Source: Eubacteriales bacterium (lineage in GTDB: Bacteria > Bacillota > Clostridia > Oscillospirales > Acutalibacteraceae). From it: a stretch of 64,000 nt of DNA. The notes under the pieces were generated by a model, which worked only from the letters and a program-made list of their open reading frames with translations, did no database searches and was not told the origin of the DNA. Positions 47,768 through 57,403 of the stretch are shown one piece after another. The stretch covers positions 1 to 64,000 of the forward strand of contig JAUNJO010000004.1 of NCBI GenBank assembly GCA_030533225.1. Direction: 5' to 3'. Positions within the stretch are counted from its first letter, which is position 1. Each line of letters starts with the position of its first letter. The position numbers and the translations under genes are program-made.

Positions 47768-48214
47768 TTAAATAATACTCAGCAGCATATTCTTGTACAT
47801 TGCGGCTCTGACACGGTCTCTCTGTGGTTTTGGCACGAAACCGAGACACCTCTCCGATGTTGCCGCCGACATAATCTTTGCGGCTTGCTCATCTATTATT
47901 GACGACATGAGCAGGTTCTTAATCATCACTTGTGCAGTAATGTTGTCAAGTTCCTCCCCTATCGAGTTAATTATATGCATAAGCGCCGTGTTTTTATCAG
48001 TTTTGATTCGGGTTATGCGGATATATCCTCCGCCGCCTCGACGGGATTCCACCACATAACCCTGTTCGGGAGTAAACCTCGAAGTCAACACATAGTTAAT
48101 CTGACTTGGCACACAACCGAAACGGTCGGCAAGTTCCCGTCGCTGAATTTCCGCATTGCCGTCACTTTCAAGCATCTCCATAATATATTCTGTTAAGACA
48201 TCGCTCAGTCTCAT
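47768..48214 (-). CDS. ctsR: CtsR, repressor of class III heat-shock genes
   Basis: A 148-residue winged-helix repressor: LADRFGCVPSQINYVLTSRF is the helix-turn-helix and VESRRGGGGYIRITRI the Gly-rich wing. The C-terminal domain (HIINSIGEELDNITAQVMI) is the phospho-degron region targeted by McsB. It is the first gene of ctsR-mcsA-mcsB-clpC, with CGAGGTGG before the ATG, and is probably autorepressed through the operators upstream. Confidence 0.96.
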   Translation of the reverse strand: MRLSDVLTEYIMEMLESDGNAEIQRRELADRFGCVPSQINYVLTSRFTPEQGYVVESRRGGGGYIRITRIKTDKNTALMHIINSIGEELDNITAQVMIKNLLMSSIIDEQAAKIMSAATSERCLGFVPKPQRDRVRAAMYKNMLLSII

Positions 48215-48253
48215 AATCCACCTCGAAATATCTTTGTTATTATTTGATTGGCT

Positions 48254-48334
48254 TTTGACCTTTTCTGACCTTGACTATATTCTAACGCATAAGTCAGGAA
48301 AAGTCAAAGTCAGAAATAGTCAGAGAAAGTCAAA
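48254..48334 (-). promoter_or_regulatory. ctsR promoter flanked by CtsR operator arrays
   Basis: Promoter on the minus strand: TTGACT (48309-48304), 17-bp spacer, TAGAAT (48286-48281). Downstream of it the minus strand has GGTCAGA-AAA-GGTCAAA (48270-48254), the CtsR heptamer repeat. Over and upstream of the -35 the plus strand has five AGTCARR half-sites starting at 48292, 48302, 48308, 48318 and 48328, mostly with the same 10-bp period. Confidence 0.8.
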
Positions 48335-48364
48335 CTGCCCTGGGAAACAAAATTCTCAGGGCAG
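48335..48364 (-). terminator. Terminator-like hairpin after pyrBI
   Basis: CTGCCCTG..CAGGGCAG with a 14-base loop, 56 bases after the pyrBI stop. The T-run after it is interrupted (TTTGACTTTC), so efficiency may be modest. Confidence 0.6.
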
Positions 48365-48419
48365 TAATCTCAAAATATCTTCTATTTTCTTTGATTTTCT
48401 CGATTTTCCGTTATTTTTA

Positions 48420-49517
48420 TTACTTAACTCTTGCCTCACAGTACTTACAGCGCAGGATATTCATATCCCTATCCACAAGCTTAAATGCCTGTTGTAATTC
48501 CTGTTCTGTGTGAGTTATGCACTTGGGATTTTGGCACTTACAAGCACCGTTAGCATCGTCGGTTAAGGGTGCGGGACGGACTGCGTCGGCGCTTATTCCC
48601 TTTGAAGCCTCAGAAAGAAGCTTTAGAATCAGAGCCATACGCATGTACTTACCGTTCAGCACCTGCTTAAAATAACAGGCACGAGGGTCGTAGTCAACCT
48701 GGGTGGAAATCTCGTTGACTCTCGGCAGAGGATGAAGGACAATCATGTCTTCTTTGCCCAAAGCCATCTTATCGGTAGTCAGGATATAACTGTCACGCAG
48801 GCGCTCATACTCCGCCTTGTCCTCAAAACGCTCACCCTGTACGCGAGTCATGTAGAGAATGTCAAGCTCGGGCATTGCCTTCTCAAGACTGTCGCACTCA
48901 ACATATTCGATATTGTTCTTCTCGATTACCTCATAAATCAAATAACCGGGGATTTTTAGTTCTTTTGGGGAAATAAATACAAACTTGATACCCTCGTACC
49001 GTGAGAGTGCAGTACAGAGAGAATGCACTGTACGGCCGTACTTAAGGTCACCGCAGAATCCCACGGTCAGATTATTAAGTCTGCCCTTTTCACGCTTGAT
49101 TGTAAGTAAATCCGCAAGTGTCTGAGTGGGGTGATTGTGTCCTCCGTCACCTGCGTTGATTACAGGAACAGCACAGTTGCGGTCTGCAACAAAGGGTGCG
49201 CCCTCGATGAAGTGACGCATAGCGATGATATCGGCGTAGCAACCTACAACTCTTGCGGTATCGGCAACGCTTTCGCCCTTAATTGCAGAGGAGCTGTCAC
49301 CGTCACTGAAGCCGATTACCGCACCGCCGAGTTCGTGCATTGCCGCTTCAAAAGAAAGGCGGGTTCTGGTAGAGGGCTCAAAGAAAAGTGTTGCTAACTT
49401 CTTATGTTTACAGCTTTCGTTATACTTCTCGGGATTTGCAATAATATCCTCGGCAACGCTCATAAGAGAATCAATTTCAGAAGTTGAAAGCTCTGCAATA
49501 TCAATTAATCCATTCAT
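48420..49517 (-). CDS. pyrB: Aspartate carbamoyltransferase fused to a PyrI zinc domain (PyrBI)
   Basis: A 365-residue enzyme condensing carbamoyl phosphate and aspartate. Residues 1-305 are Pyr[21 protein letters not shown] (carbamoyl phosphate loop), [15 protein letters not shown] and HPLPRVNEI. The last 45 residues match only the C-terminal zinc domain of the regulatory chain Pyr[13 protein letters not shown] and ILRCKYC supply the four Cys. The nucleotide-binding N-terminal half of PyrI is absent, so CTP/ATP control through PyrI is not expected. It is the last gene of the pyr operon. Confidence 0.94.
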   Translation of the reverse strand: MNGLIDIAELSTSEIDSLMSVAEDIIANPEKYNESCKHKKLATLFFEPSTRTRLSFEAAMHELGGAVIGFSDGDSSSAIKGESVADTARVVGCYADIIAMRHFIEGAPFVADRNCAVPVINAGDGGHNHPTQTLADLLTIKREKGRLNNLTVGFCGDLKYGRTVHSLCTALSRYEGIKFVFISPKELKIPGYLIYEVIEKNNIEYVECDSLEKAMPELDILYMTRVQGERFEDKAEYERLRDSYILTTDKMALGKEDMIVLHPLPRVNEISTQVDYDPRACYFKQVLNGKYMRMALILKLLSEASKGISADAVRPAPLTDDANGACKCQNPKCITHTEQELQQAFKLVDRDMNILRCKYCEARVK

Positions 49518-49555
49518 ACTTATACCTCCTCAGTCACAAGGGAAAATGAAGCTTT

Positions 49556-50185
49556 TTAGCCAATCCAACTCTCATCGGAGGGGTTGTTGCGGAATTTGAT
49601 AAGTCTGTCCACATCCTCGGCCTTGATGTAACCGCTTGTGGCTGCTTCTAAAGCTACTGCGTCAAGGTTAGTAAGGCTTACATTCCTCACATTTGCCTCT
49701 GCAAGTCTGTCAAGTCCCTTCTGCATACCGTATGTGAAGATAGAAACGATGCCAAGCACCTCAGCACCTGCCTCACGGAGTGCATCTACCACGTCGATAA
49801 CGCTTCCGCCTGTAGAGATAAGGTCCTCGACAACTACAACCTTCTGACCGGGGAGAAGTCTGCCTTCGATTTTGTTCTGTCTGCCGTGGTCCTTTGCCGA
49901 ACCGCGAACATAACCCATAGGCATATCAAGAATACTTGCGGCAATAGCTGCGTGTGCAATGCCTGCTGTGGAAGTACCCATGAGTACTTCTGCCTCGGGA
50001 TACTCTTTCTTCACTGTGTCGGCAATAGCCTGCTCAACTAATTTTCTTGCCTCGGGAGAAGTTAAGATAAGTCTGTTGTCACAGTAAATGGGGCTCTTGA
50101 TACCGCTTGCCCAAGTGAACGGCTCGTCGGGACGAAGAAATACTGCTTTTATCTCAAGTAATGCTTTTGCTACTCTTTTTTCCAT
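49556..50185 (-). CDS. pyrE: Orotate phosphoribosyltransferase PyrE
   Basis: A 209-residue type I PRTase making OMP from orotate and PRPP. The PRPP loop is VVVEDLISTGGSVIDVVDAL; TWASGIKSPIYCDNRLI and the flexible loop RGSAKDHGRQNKIEG are present. The start at 50185 (MEKRVAKALL) follows AAAGGA; the longer frame is not supported. Next step enzyme PyrF is encoded upstream in the same operon. Confidence 0.95.
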   Translation of the reverse strand: MEKRVAKALLEIKAVFLRPDEPFTWASGIKSPIYCDNRLILTSPEARKLVEQAIADTVKKEYPEAEVLMGTSTAGIAHAAIAASILDMPMGYVRGSAKDHGRQNKIEGRLLPGQKVVVVEDLISTGGSVIDVVDALREAGAEVLGIVSIFTYGMQKGLDRLAEANVRNVSLTNLDAVALEAATSGYIKAEDVDRLIKFRNNPSDESWIG

Positions 50186-50222
50186 AATCAAAAAATCCTT
50201 TCTCAATTAGATTTTATTTCCC

Positions 50223-50921
50223 TCAGCCTACAAACTCAGCCACACATCTCTTGTATGCGGCCACAGGGTCCTCGGCGGCTGTAATAGGTCTGCCTACTAC
50301 GATATAGTCAGAGCCAAGCTCCTTTGCTTTTTCGGGAGTTGTAACCCGCTTCTGGTCCCCCACATCACCGTCGGCAAAACGAACACCGGGGGTAACTGTT
50401 ACGAAGTTCTCTCCGCAGCGGTTGTGTACCTTGCCGGCCTCCAAAGGTGAGCATACAACGCCGTCAAGACCGGCAGCCTTTGCGTTTTCAGCGTAGTGCA
50501 TAACAACCTCGTCAATAGGAGCATTGATGAGCAAGTCCTCTTTCATGGCCTCCTCACTTGTGGAGGTGAGCTGAGTAACCGCAATGAGAATAGGGCGGGT
50601 GCCGTCCTCTCGGGTTAAGCCCTTGAGCGCCGCCTCCATCATGGCCTTTGTGCCTGCTGCGTGGAGGTTGGTCATGTCAACATCCAAATTGGAGAGAACT
50701 GCCATAGACTTCATAACTGTATTGGGAATGTCGTGGAGTTTCAGGTCGAGGAAAATCTTGTGACCTCTTGCCTTAATCTCCTTAACGATGTCAGGACCTG
50801 CTGAATAAAACAGCTCCATACCGATTTTTACGAAGGGTTTGCAGTCTGTGAATTTGTCAAGAAATTCCAGACACTGCTCTTTGCCTGCAAAATCGCAGGC
50901 TACAATAACATCCTTACCCAT
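50223..50921 (-). CDS. pyrF: Orotidine-5'-phosphate decarboxylase PyrF
   Basis: A 232-residue TIM barrel converting OMP to UMP. VIVACDF starts the barrel and [13 protein letters not shown] carries the catalytic Lys-Asp network ([10 protein letters not shown]); [15 protein letters not shown] and [14 protein letters not shown] are the phosphate sites. The start at 50921 is 8 bases after AGGAGG. It overlaps pyrD by 8 bp. Confidence 0.95.
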   Translation of the reverse strand: MGKDVIVACDFAGKEQCLEFLDKFTDCKPFVKIGMELFYSAGPDIVKEIKARGHKIFLDLKLHDIPNTVMKSMAVLSNLDVDMTNLHAAGTKAMMEAALKGLTREDGTRPILIAVTQLTSTSEEAMKEDLLINAPIDEVVMHYAENAKAAGLDGVVCSPLEAGKVHNRCGENFVTVTPGVRFADGDVGDQKRVTTPEKAKELGSDYIVVGRPITAAEDPVAAYKRCVAEFVG

Positions 50922-51831
50922 TGTGGGCACCTCCTATTATATCTGTTAAGCTTTCTATACCGTACTTTTCCATAACTTTCGGGAGCTCGTTTATGATGTC
51001 GCGGCAAACATAGGGGTCAACTAAGTTTTGTGCGCCTACCTGCACCGCAGTAGCACCGGCGAGCATCATTTCGATTACATCCTCGGCAGTCGCAACACCG
51101 CCGATACCCATAATGGGAATGTCCACTGCCTCATAGACCAGGTACACAAGTCTCAAAGCCTGGGGGAAAACTGCAGGGCCTGAGAAGCCGCCCATTTTGT
51201 TTGCAATTATGGGTTTTCTTGTTTTCAGGTCAATTCTCATGCCGAGGAAAGTATTGCACAGAGAAATTCCGTCTGCGCCTGCCTCCTCGCAAGCCTTGGC
51301 GATGGGCACGATATTTGTGACATTCGGTGTGAGTTTAATAAACACAGGCTTGGTGGTGACTGCTTTTACCGCTTTTGTAATCTCAGCCGCCATCTCGGCA
51401 GATGTGCCCAGAGCCATGCCGCCCCCGTGAACATTGGGACAGCTGATATTGACCTCAATGATGCCCACCTGTTCCTCTTTGTCTATCTTTTTGCAGCACT
51501 CAACATACTCATCAATACAGAATCCGCTGATATTTGCAACTACTTTTTTGTTAAAAACTTTCTTGAGTTTGGGAAGCTCCTCGGAAATAACCTTGTCGAT
51601 ACCGGGGTTTTGAAGTCCTACGGCATTAATGACGCCCATGGGAGTTTCCGCAATTCGAGGAGTGGGGTTGCCGAACCGTGGCTCCAAGGTTGTGCCCTTA
51701 AAGGAGAATGAACCTAAGATATTTATATCATATAGCCGGGCAAATTCGTAACCGTAGCCGAAAGTACCGCTTGCGGGCACTATGGGATTACTGAGCTCCA
51801 AGCCGGAGAGATTCACTTTTGTGTTTACCAT
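50914..51831 (-). CDS. pyrD: Dihydroorotate dehydrogenase B, catalytic subunit PyrD
   Basis: A 305-residue FMN protein of class 1B, which works with PyrK and NAD. Evidence: [44 protein letters not shown] with the class 1B catalytic Cys, and the phosphate site [16 protein letters not shown]. It overlaps pyrK by 7 bp. Confidence 0.96.
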   Translation of the reverse strand: MVNTKVNLSGLELSNPIVPASGTFGYGYEFARLYDINILGSFSFKGTTLEPRFGNPTPRIAETPMGVINAVGLQNPGIDKVISEELPKLKKVFNKKVVANISGFCIDEYVECCKKIDKEEQVGIIEVNISCPNVHGGGMALGTSAEMAAEITKAVKAVTTKPVFIKLTPNVTNIVPIAKACEEAGADGISLCNTFLGMRIDLKTRKPIIANKMGGFSGPAVFPQALRLVYLVYEAVDIPIMGIGGVATAEDVIEMMLAGATAVQVGAQNLVDPYVCRDIINELPKVMEKYGIESLTDIIGGAHNG

Positions 51832-52559
51832 ATAATCTCCTCCTTGACTAAAATCGGGCCCTCTTTGCAGATACGCTTATTGCCGTACTTGGTCTTGCAG
51901 GAGCAACCCATACAAGCACCGAAGCCGCAGCCCATACGCTCCTCAAAGCTGAACTGTCCCGAAGTTTTTGCTTCACTCCAGACTGCTTTCAGCATAGGCT
52001 CGGGACCGCAGGCGTAGACATAGGTGTAGTCCTCAAGGTTCTTCATCACATGGGTAACAAAGCCTTTTGTACCCACGCTTCCGTCGGCTGTTGCAACATA
52101 AACCTCACACCCCAAAGCCCTGAACTCTGCTTCATAGAAGATTTCCTCCGCTTTATTAAAGCCGATGATGACACTTACCTGCTTGCCGTCTTTCACAAGT
52201 CTCTTTGCAAGCTCGTACATGGGAGGCACACCGACACCGCCGCCGACAAGCAGAGGTTTTTCGCCGCTTTGGTCTAAGGTGTAACCATTGCCGAGACCTG
52301 TCAGGATATCAAGCTCTGTGTCTTTACCCATCTTGCTCATAGCATCGGTTCCCTTGCCCACAACCTTGTAGATTATGGTGAGGATGTCGCCCTCTACCTC
52401 ACAGACGGAGATAGGGCGACGAAGGTAAAAACCCTCAAGCTTGATATTCACAAACTGACCGCTTTTTGTAATGTCTGAGCAGTCGCCCTGCAAGGTCATT
52501 TTGTAGACTTCTTTTGCGATTGGTTCATTGGTTAATATTTTGAAAATACTTTGTTTCAT
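51825..52559 (-). CDS. pyrK: Dihydroorotate dehydrogenase B, electron-transfer subunit PyrK
   Basis: A 244-residue ferredoxin-reductase-like subunit with FAD and [2Fe-2S]. FYLRRPISVCEV is the FAD site, LLVGGGVGVPPMYELAKRL the nucleotide fold, and ERMGCGFGACMGCSCKT plus a later Cys in KRICKEGP hold the 2Fe-2S cluster. It moves electrons from PyrD to NAD. Confidence 0.96.
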   Translation of the reverse strand: MKQSIFKILTNEPIAKEVYKMTLQGDCSDITKSGQFVNIKLEGFYLRRPISVCEVEGDILTIIYKVVGKGTDAMSKMGKDTELDILTGLGNGYTLDQSGEKPLLVGGGVGVPPMYELAKRLVKDGKQVSVIIGFNKAEEIFYEAEFRALGCEVYVATADGSVGTKGFVTHVMKNLEDYTYVYACGPEPMLKAVWSEAKTSGQFSFEERMGCGFGACMGCSCKTKYGNKRICKEGPILVKEEIIW

Positions 52560-52576
52560 TAAAAGACACTCTCCAA

Positions 52577-55500
52577 TTATTCTGCGTCAATAGTAGAAAT
52601 TGAAAGGGTTGTTTCCTCGAGAACATCAAGGAGTACGCGGACTGTATCAAGAGCTGTAAACATTGTTACGTTATTTTCGGAGGCACAGGTACGAATCTCG
52701 TAGCCGTCTGTTGCCTGACTCATGGAGCCTACATCACGGGTATTGATAACATAAGCGATGTGGCCCTTGCGGATTGCCTTTGGGATATCCTCGGAGCCTT
52801 CGGAAATCTTGCCCATCTTGTGAGTGCGGATTCCGTTCTCGATAAAGAAGTTTGCTGTTCCCTCGGTGGCAACAATGTTGAATCCCAACTTATAGAAACG
52901 GCGGATGAGAGGAAGTGCCTCCTCCTTGTCCTTGTCTGCGATTGTAGCAAGGACAGTGCCGTAGTTCTGCACTGTCATGCCTGCAGCCTGAATAGCCTTA
53001 TACATTGCTCTGTTGAGTTTTCGGTCGTAGCCGATTGCTTCGCCTGTAGACTTCATCTCGGGTGAGAGGTAGGTATCAAGTCCCTTAATCTTGTTGAATG
53101 AGAATACGGGAACTTTTACATACCAGCGGTTCTTCTCGGTGGGATAAATGGTGAAGATGCCCTGCTCCTTGAGTGTCTTGCCCATGATTACATTGGTGGC
53201 AATGTCGGCGAGGCTGTAGCCTGTTGCTTTGGAGAGGAAAGGAACTGTACGGGAGCTTCGGGGGTTGACCTCGATAATGTAAACATCCTCGTTCTTGTCA
53301 ACGATAAACTGAATGTTGTAAAGACCGATGATTCCCAGACCGAGTCCCAATTTTTTAGCATACTCAAGGATAACACCCTTGACCTTGTCGCTGATGCTGA
53401 ATGCAGGATAAACGCTGATACTGTCACCCGAGTGAACGCCTGTACGCTCAACAAGTTCCATGATACCTGCTACAAATACATCCTGACCGTCGCAAACTGC
53501 GTCAACCTCAACCTCTTTACCCATGATATACTTATCAACAAGTACAGGCTTATCCTCGTCGATTTCAACGGCTGTTCTGAGGTAACGCCTGAGCTGTTCT
53601 TCGTTGGCAACAATCTGCATTGCGCGTCCGCCTAAAACGAAGGAGGGACGGACAAGTACGGGATAGCCGATTTCAGCGGCAGCTTTCACACCGTCTTCGA
53701 TGTTTGTTACTGCGTTGCCCTTTGGCTGAGGAATGTTGAGTTCCTTGAGGATTCGCTCGAAGCTCTTTCTGTCCTCGGCGCGATCTATTGCCTCAACATC
53801 TGTACCGATTACGGTAACACCCCGTCTGCCGATTGGCTCTGCAAGGTTGATTGCAGTCTGACCGCCCAGCGAAGCGATTGCCTCATAAGCGCCCTCAAAC
53901 TCAACCACATTCATAACATCCTCGGGGGTGAGGGGTTCAAAGTAAAGCTTGTCGGCCGTTGTATAGTCGGTGGAAACTGTCTCGGGATTGTTGTTGATGA
54001 TGATAGCCTCGGCACCGGATTTACGTATAGTTGAAACTGCATGAACTGTGGAATAGTCGAACTCTACGCCCTGACCGATACGGATAGGACCTGCGCCGAG
54101 CACGATGGTCTTTTCTCTGTCGGTTACGACGGACTTATTCTCACCGTAATAACTTGAATAGAAGTACGGAATATATGCACCTGTGTGGCAGGTATCAACC
54201 ATTCTGTAAACAGGGAAAATATTTTCTCTCTTACGAAGTGCAAAAATCTCGTCATCGGTTGTGTTCCAGAGTTTAGCGATAAACTTATCGGAGAAGCCGA
54301 TTTTCTTTGCTTCCTTAAAGACTTCAAGGTCATTTACATTGTCACAGAGGACCTTTTCAAAGTCTACAATCTTCTTGAGGCTTTCAAGGAAAAGCTCTGT
54401 GATAGCGGTGATTTCGTGAAGTTTCTCTATAGTCACACCGCGGCGGAGAAGTTCTGCAATACCGAAGTAGTTATCATCGTGGAACTTTTCGATATAAGTC
54501 TCGATTTCCTCGGTGGACATATTATCAAACTTAGGCATATAGAAGTGACAAACTCCTGTCTCAAGTGAACGCACAGACTTCAGGAGACATTCCTCTAAGG
54601 TTGTGCCGATGCCCATTACCTCACCGGTTGCCTTCATCTGAGTGGAAAGCTCGTTGGAAACCGTGGGGAATTTGTCGAAGGGGAAACGGGGCAGCTTGGC
54701 TACAACATAGTCAAGGTCAGGCTCAAAAGCAGCATTTGTGTTTGCAATGGCAATATCCTCCAAAGACATACCGACTGCAATCTTTGCGGTAACTCTTGCA
54801 ATGGGATAGCCCGAAGCCTTTGAAGCCAAAGCGGAGGAACGGGAAACTCGGGGATTGACCTCAATGAGATAATACTCGGATGATGTGGGATTAAGAGCGA
54901 ACTGTACATTACAGCCGCCCTCTATTTTGAGAGATTTGATAATCTTCAGTGCGCTTTCCTTGAGCATATTGAAGTCGTGGTCATTTAGGGACATAATGGG
55001 AGCAACAACCATGGAGTCACCTGTGTGAACACCCACGGGGTCGATATTCTCCATACCGCAGATCATGATTGCGTGGTCGTTTGAGTCACGCATAACCTCA
55101 AACTCGATTTCCTTGTAGCCCTTAACGCTCTTTTCAATGAGCACCTGAGACACGGGAGAGAGGCGGAATGCATTTACACCAAGCTCAACAAGTTCTTCCT
55201 CGTTGTTTGCGAATCCGCCGCCTGTACCGCCCAGGGTAAATGCAGGGCGCAAAACTACAGGATAGCCGATTTCAAGCGCAGCCTTTTTAGCTTCCTCAAG
55301 GTTGTAGGTGATTACCGAGGGGATAACAGGCTCGCCGATGCTCTCGCAGAGCTCCTTGAAAAGCTCTCTGTCCTCGGCGCGCTCGATACTCTCGGAGGAG
55401 GTACCTAAAAGCTCAACGCCGCATTCCTCAAGAATACCCTTTTTCTGAAGCTGTGTTGCAAGGTTAAGACCTGTCTGACCGCCGATACCGGGGATGATTG

Positions 55501-55753
55501 CATCGGGTCTCTCATAGCGGAGAATCCGTGCGATGTATTCAAGTGTGAGAGGCTCCATGTAAACCTTGTCGGCGATAGTGGTGTCCGTCATAATAGTTGC
55601 AGGGTTTGAGTTGCACAGGACAACCTCGTAGCCCTCCTCCTTGAGTGCCAGGCAAGCCTGTGTACCTGCGTAGTCAAACTCAGCAGCCTGTCCGATAACG
55701 ATAGGGCCTGAGCCGATGATAAGAATTTTCTTAATGTCTGTTCGTTTTGCCAT
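52577..55753 (-). CDS. carB: Carbamoyl-phosphate synthase large subunit CarB (copy 2, pyr operon)
   Basis: A 1058-residue paralogue of the CarB at 5102-8287, with the same two ATP-grasp halves ([19 protein letters not shown] and [20 protein letters not shown]) and C-terminal MGS-like domain. No carA accompanies it in the pyr operon, so it must use ammonia directly, share the other CarA, or have a partner elsewhere. Its place between pyrC and pyrK points to pyrimidine supply. AAAGGAG precedes the ATG, after a small CTTGC/GCAAG hairpin. Confidence 0.97.
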   Translation of the reverse strand: MAKRTDIKKILIIGSGPIVIGQAAEFDYAGTQACLALKEEGYEVVLCNSNPATIMTDTTIADKVYMEPLTLEYIARILRYERPDAIIPGIGGQTGLNLATQLQKKGILEECGVELLGTSSESIERAEDRELFKELCESIGEPVIPSVITYNLEEAKKAALEIGYPVVLRPAFTLGGTGGGFANNEEELVELGVNAFRLSPVSQVLIEKSVKGYKEIEFEVMRDSNDHAIMICGMENIDPVGVHTGDSMVVAPIMSLNDHDFNMLKESALKIIKSLKIEGGCNVQFALNPTSSEYYLIEVNPRVSRSSALASKASGYPIARVTAKIAVGMSLEDIAIANTNAAFEPDLDYVVAKLPRFPFDKFPTVSNELSTQMKATGEVMGIGTTLEECLLKSVRSLETGVCHFYMPKFDNMSTEEIETYIEKFHDDNYFGIAELLRRGVTIEKLHEITAITELFLESLKKIVDFEKVLCDNVNDLEVFKEAKKIGFSDKFIAKLWNTTDDEIFALRKRENIFPVYRMVDTCHTGAYIPYFYSSYYGENKSVVTDREKTIVLGAGPIRIGQGVEFDYSTVHAVSTIRKSGAEAIIINNNPETVSTDYTTADKLYFEPLTPEDVMNVVEFEGAYEAIASLGGQTAINLAEPIGRRGVTVIGTDVEAIDRAEDRKSFERILKELNIPQPKGNAVTNIEDGVKAAAEIGYPVLVRPSFVLGGRAMQIVANEEQLRRYLRTAVEIDEDKPVLVDKYIMGKEVEVDAVCDGQDVFVAGIMELVERTGVHSGDSISVYPAFSISDKVKGVILEYAKKLGLGLGIIGLYNIQFIVDKNEDVYIIEVNPRSSRTVPFLSKATGYSLADIATNVIMGKTLKEQGIFTIYPTEKNRWYVKVPVFSFNKIKGLDTYLSPEMKSTGEAIGYDRKLNRAMYKAIQAAGMTVQNYGTVLATIADKDKEEALPLIRRFYKLGFNIVATEGTANFFIENGIRTHKMGKISEGSEDIPKAIRKGHIAYVINTRDVGSMSQATDGYEIRTCASENNVTMFTALDTVRVLLDVLEETTLSISTIDAE

Positions 55754-55834
55754 AAGGGTCTCCTTTCTTGCGTTTGCAAGCTATCTCTTTATATTATTTT
55801 AATTTATACCGAATTTAACCACAGAGCAAAAAAC

Positions 55835-57097
55835 TTACTCCGATTTGTATGCGATTTTGTCGCCGCATATTGTCATTTTACATCTTCCGAAGACTTTTTC
55901 ACCCGCAAAGGGCGTTGCGCGACCCATGGTTTTGAATTTTTCAGGGTCTATTTCGTATTCTTCCTCCAGGTCAAAGACAGTAAGCTGTGCTTTCTTGCCT
56001 ACCTCTATTCCGCTTTGAAGTCCGAATCTCTTTGCAGGCTTTTCGCTCATGAGAGTTACAAGCTCATCAAGGGTGAGCTCGCCTGTTTTTACCAGCTTTG
56101 TGTATAGTATGGGAAAGGCGGTCTCAAGACCTACGATGCCCATAGCACTTTTCGTAAGTCCCCTGCTCTTTTCCTCCTTTGAGTGGGGCGCATGGTCGGT
56201 GGCAATCATATCCACGGTTCCGTCCTTGATGCCTTTCAGCAAGGCCTCCCGGTCCTCACTTGCACGAAGGGGAGGATTCATTTTGAACCTGCCCTCCTCA
56301 CGGAGTTTGCTGTCATCCAAAACCAGGTAGTGAGGGCCTGTCTCACAGGTGACATCAACTCCTCTTGCTTTCGCTTTTCGGATGACCTCAACCGACTCTT
56401 TCGCCGACACATGGCAAACATGGTAGGAGACGCCGGTTTCGTAAGCCAAACGCACATCCCGCTCAATGGGCTGCCACTCGCTCTGTGAACAGATACCCTT
56501 ATGGCCGTTTTGCCTTGCGTACTCACCGTCGTGGATATAACCGCCCTTAAGCAGTGAGTTTTCCTCGCAGTGTGCAACTATTATTTTTCTAAGGGACTTT
56601 GCTTTGAGCATCGCCTCTTTCATCATCGCTTCCGACTGAACTCCCCGTCCGTCGTCGGAAAATCCGATAACATCCTTTGACATTCCCTCCATATCGGAAA
56701 GCTCTTCTCCATGCTCGCCCACAGTAATCGAGCCGTAGGGAATCACATTTATCACGGCGTCACGCTCTATGATATCAAGCTGTTCTCTCAAATGCTCCCT
56801 GCTGTCGGGCACAGGGTTTAGATTCGGCATGGTGCATACTGCGGTGTAACCTCCTGCGGCGGCAGATTCGCTGCCGGTACGGATTGTTTCTTTATAAGAA
56901 AAACCCGGCTCACGGAAATGCACATGCACATCCACAAAACCGGGAAAAATAACATGATTGTTAAAATCAAAAACAAGGGCACCTTCAGAAGGCAACCCCT
57001 TAGCAATAGAAACAACAACGCCGTCACTGACCAGTATATCCGTATCCGACAACCGGTGATTGAGCATAACTTTTGCGTTTTTCAGTAAATAATTCAC
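55835..57097 (-). CDS. pyrC: Dihydroorotase PyrC (class I, GTG start)
   Basis: A 420-residue zinc amidohydrolase closing carbamoyl aspartate to dihydroorotate. FPGFVDVHVHFREPGF has the metal HxH, and IATDHAPHSKEEK carries the catalytic Asp. The start is GTG at 57097, placed by AGGAGG and by the conserved YLLKNAKV opening; the frame continues upstream to 57160 but enters the leader. It is the first gene of the pyr operon, behind an attenuator. Confidence 0.95.
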   Translation of the reverse strand: MNYLLKNAKVMLNHRLSDTDILVSDGVVVSIAKGLPSEGALVFDFNNHVIFPGFVDVHVHFREPGFSYKETIRTGSESAAAGGYTAVCTMPNLNPVPDSREHLREQLDIIERDAVINVIPYGSITVGEHGEELSDMEGMSKDVIGFSDDGRGVQSEAMMKEAMLKAKSLRKIIVAHCEENSLLKGGYIHDGEYARQNGHKGICSQSEWQPIERDVRLAYETGVSYHVCHVSAKESVEVIRKAKARGVDVTCETGPHYLVLDDSKLREEGRFKMNPPLRASEDREALLKGIKDGTVDMIATDHAPHSKEEKSRGLTKSAMGIVGLETAFPILYTKLVKTGELTLDELVTLMSEKPAKRFGLQSGIEVGKKAQLTVFDLEEEYEIDPEKFKTMGRATPFAGEKVFGRCKMTICGDKIAYKSE

Positions 57098-57131
57098 GGC
57101 CCGTTCCTCCTGCAATAATATTCTATATAAG

Positions 57132-57161
57132 AAAAAAATCCTGTCGTTTTGGCGCGACAAG
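57132..57161 (-). terminator. Attenuator terminator of the pyr leader
   Basis: Minus strand: CTTGTCG-CGCCAAAA-CGACAGG followed by ATTTTTTTC. Its 5' arm can instead pair with CCGACAAG upstream in the leader to form an antiterminator. Confidence 0.75.
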
Positions 57162-57212
57162 ATACAGCTACACAGTACACGCAGTTACACTGCGGACATA
57201 TATAAACACAAA

Positions 57213-57234
57213 CCTTGTCGGCATCTCTGTACCG
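57213..57234 (-). promoter_or_regulatory. PyrR-type binding hairpin and antiterminator arm
   Basis: Minus strand: CGG-TACAGAGATG-CCG. The loop resembles the Bacillus PyrR-binding loop TCCAGAGAGG, sharing CAGAGA. The 3' side of this hairpin (GCCGACAAGG) is also the antiterminator arm, the order expected for a PyrR anti-antiterminator. PyrR itself is not in the window. Confidence 0.6.
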
Positions 57235-57256
57235 CACTTAAAGATTCATTAGGGAT

Positions 57257-57285
57257 ATGATAACACTACAGGAAAATAAAGTCAA
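57257..57285 (-). promoter_or_regulatory. Promoter of the pyr operon
   Basis: TTGACT (57285-57280), 17-bp spacer, TATCAT (57262-57257), giving a leader of about 155 nt before pyrC. Confidence 0.75.
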
Positions 57286-57361
57286 TGCTTCATAAGAATT
57301 ATAGCAAAAAAATCCCTGAGAAATTGTCAGATTTTCAGTTTACGGGTAAAGGCACAAAACA

Positions 57362-57397
57362 AAAACTTCCTCTCAACTAAGCGAAAGGAAGTTTTCT
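57362..57397 (-). terminator. Terminator of the phosphonate cassette
   Basis: Minus strand: AAAACTTCCT..AGGAAGTTTT with a 14-base loop and trailing TTGTTTTG, starting just after the aepY stop. Confidence 0.75.
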
Positions 57398-57403
57398 AAT
57401 TTG

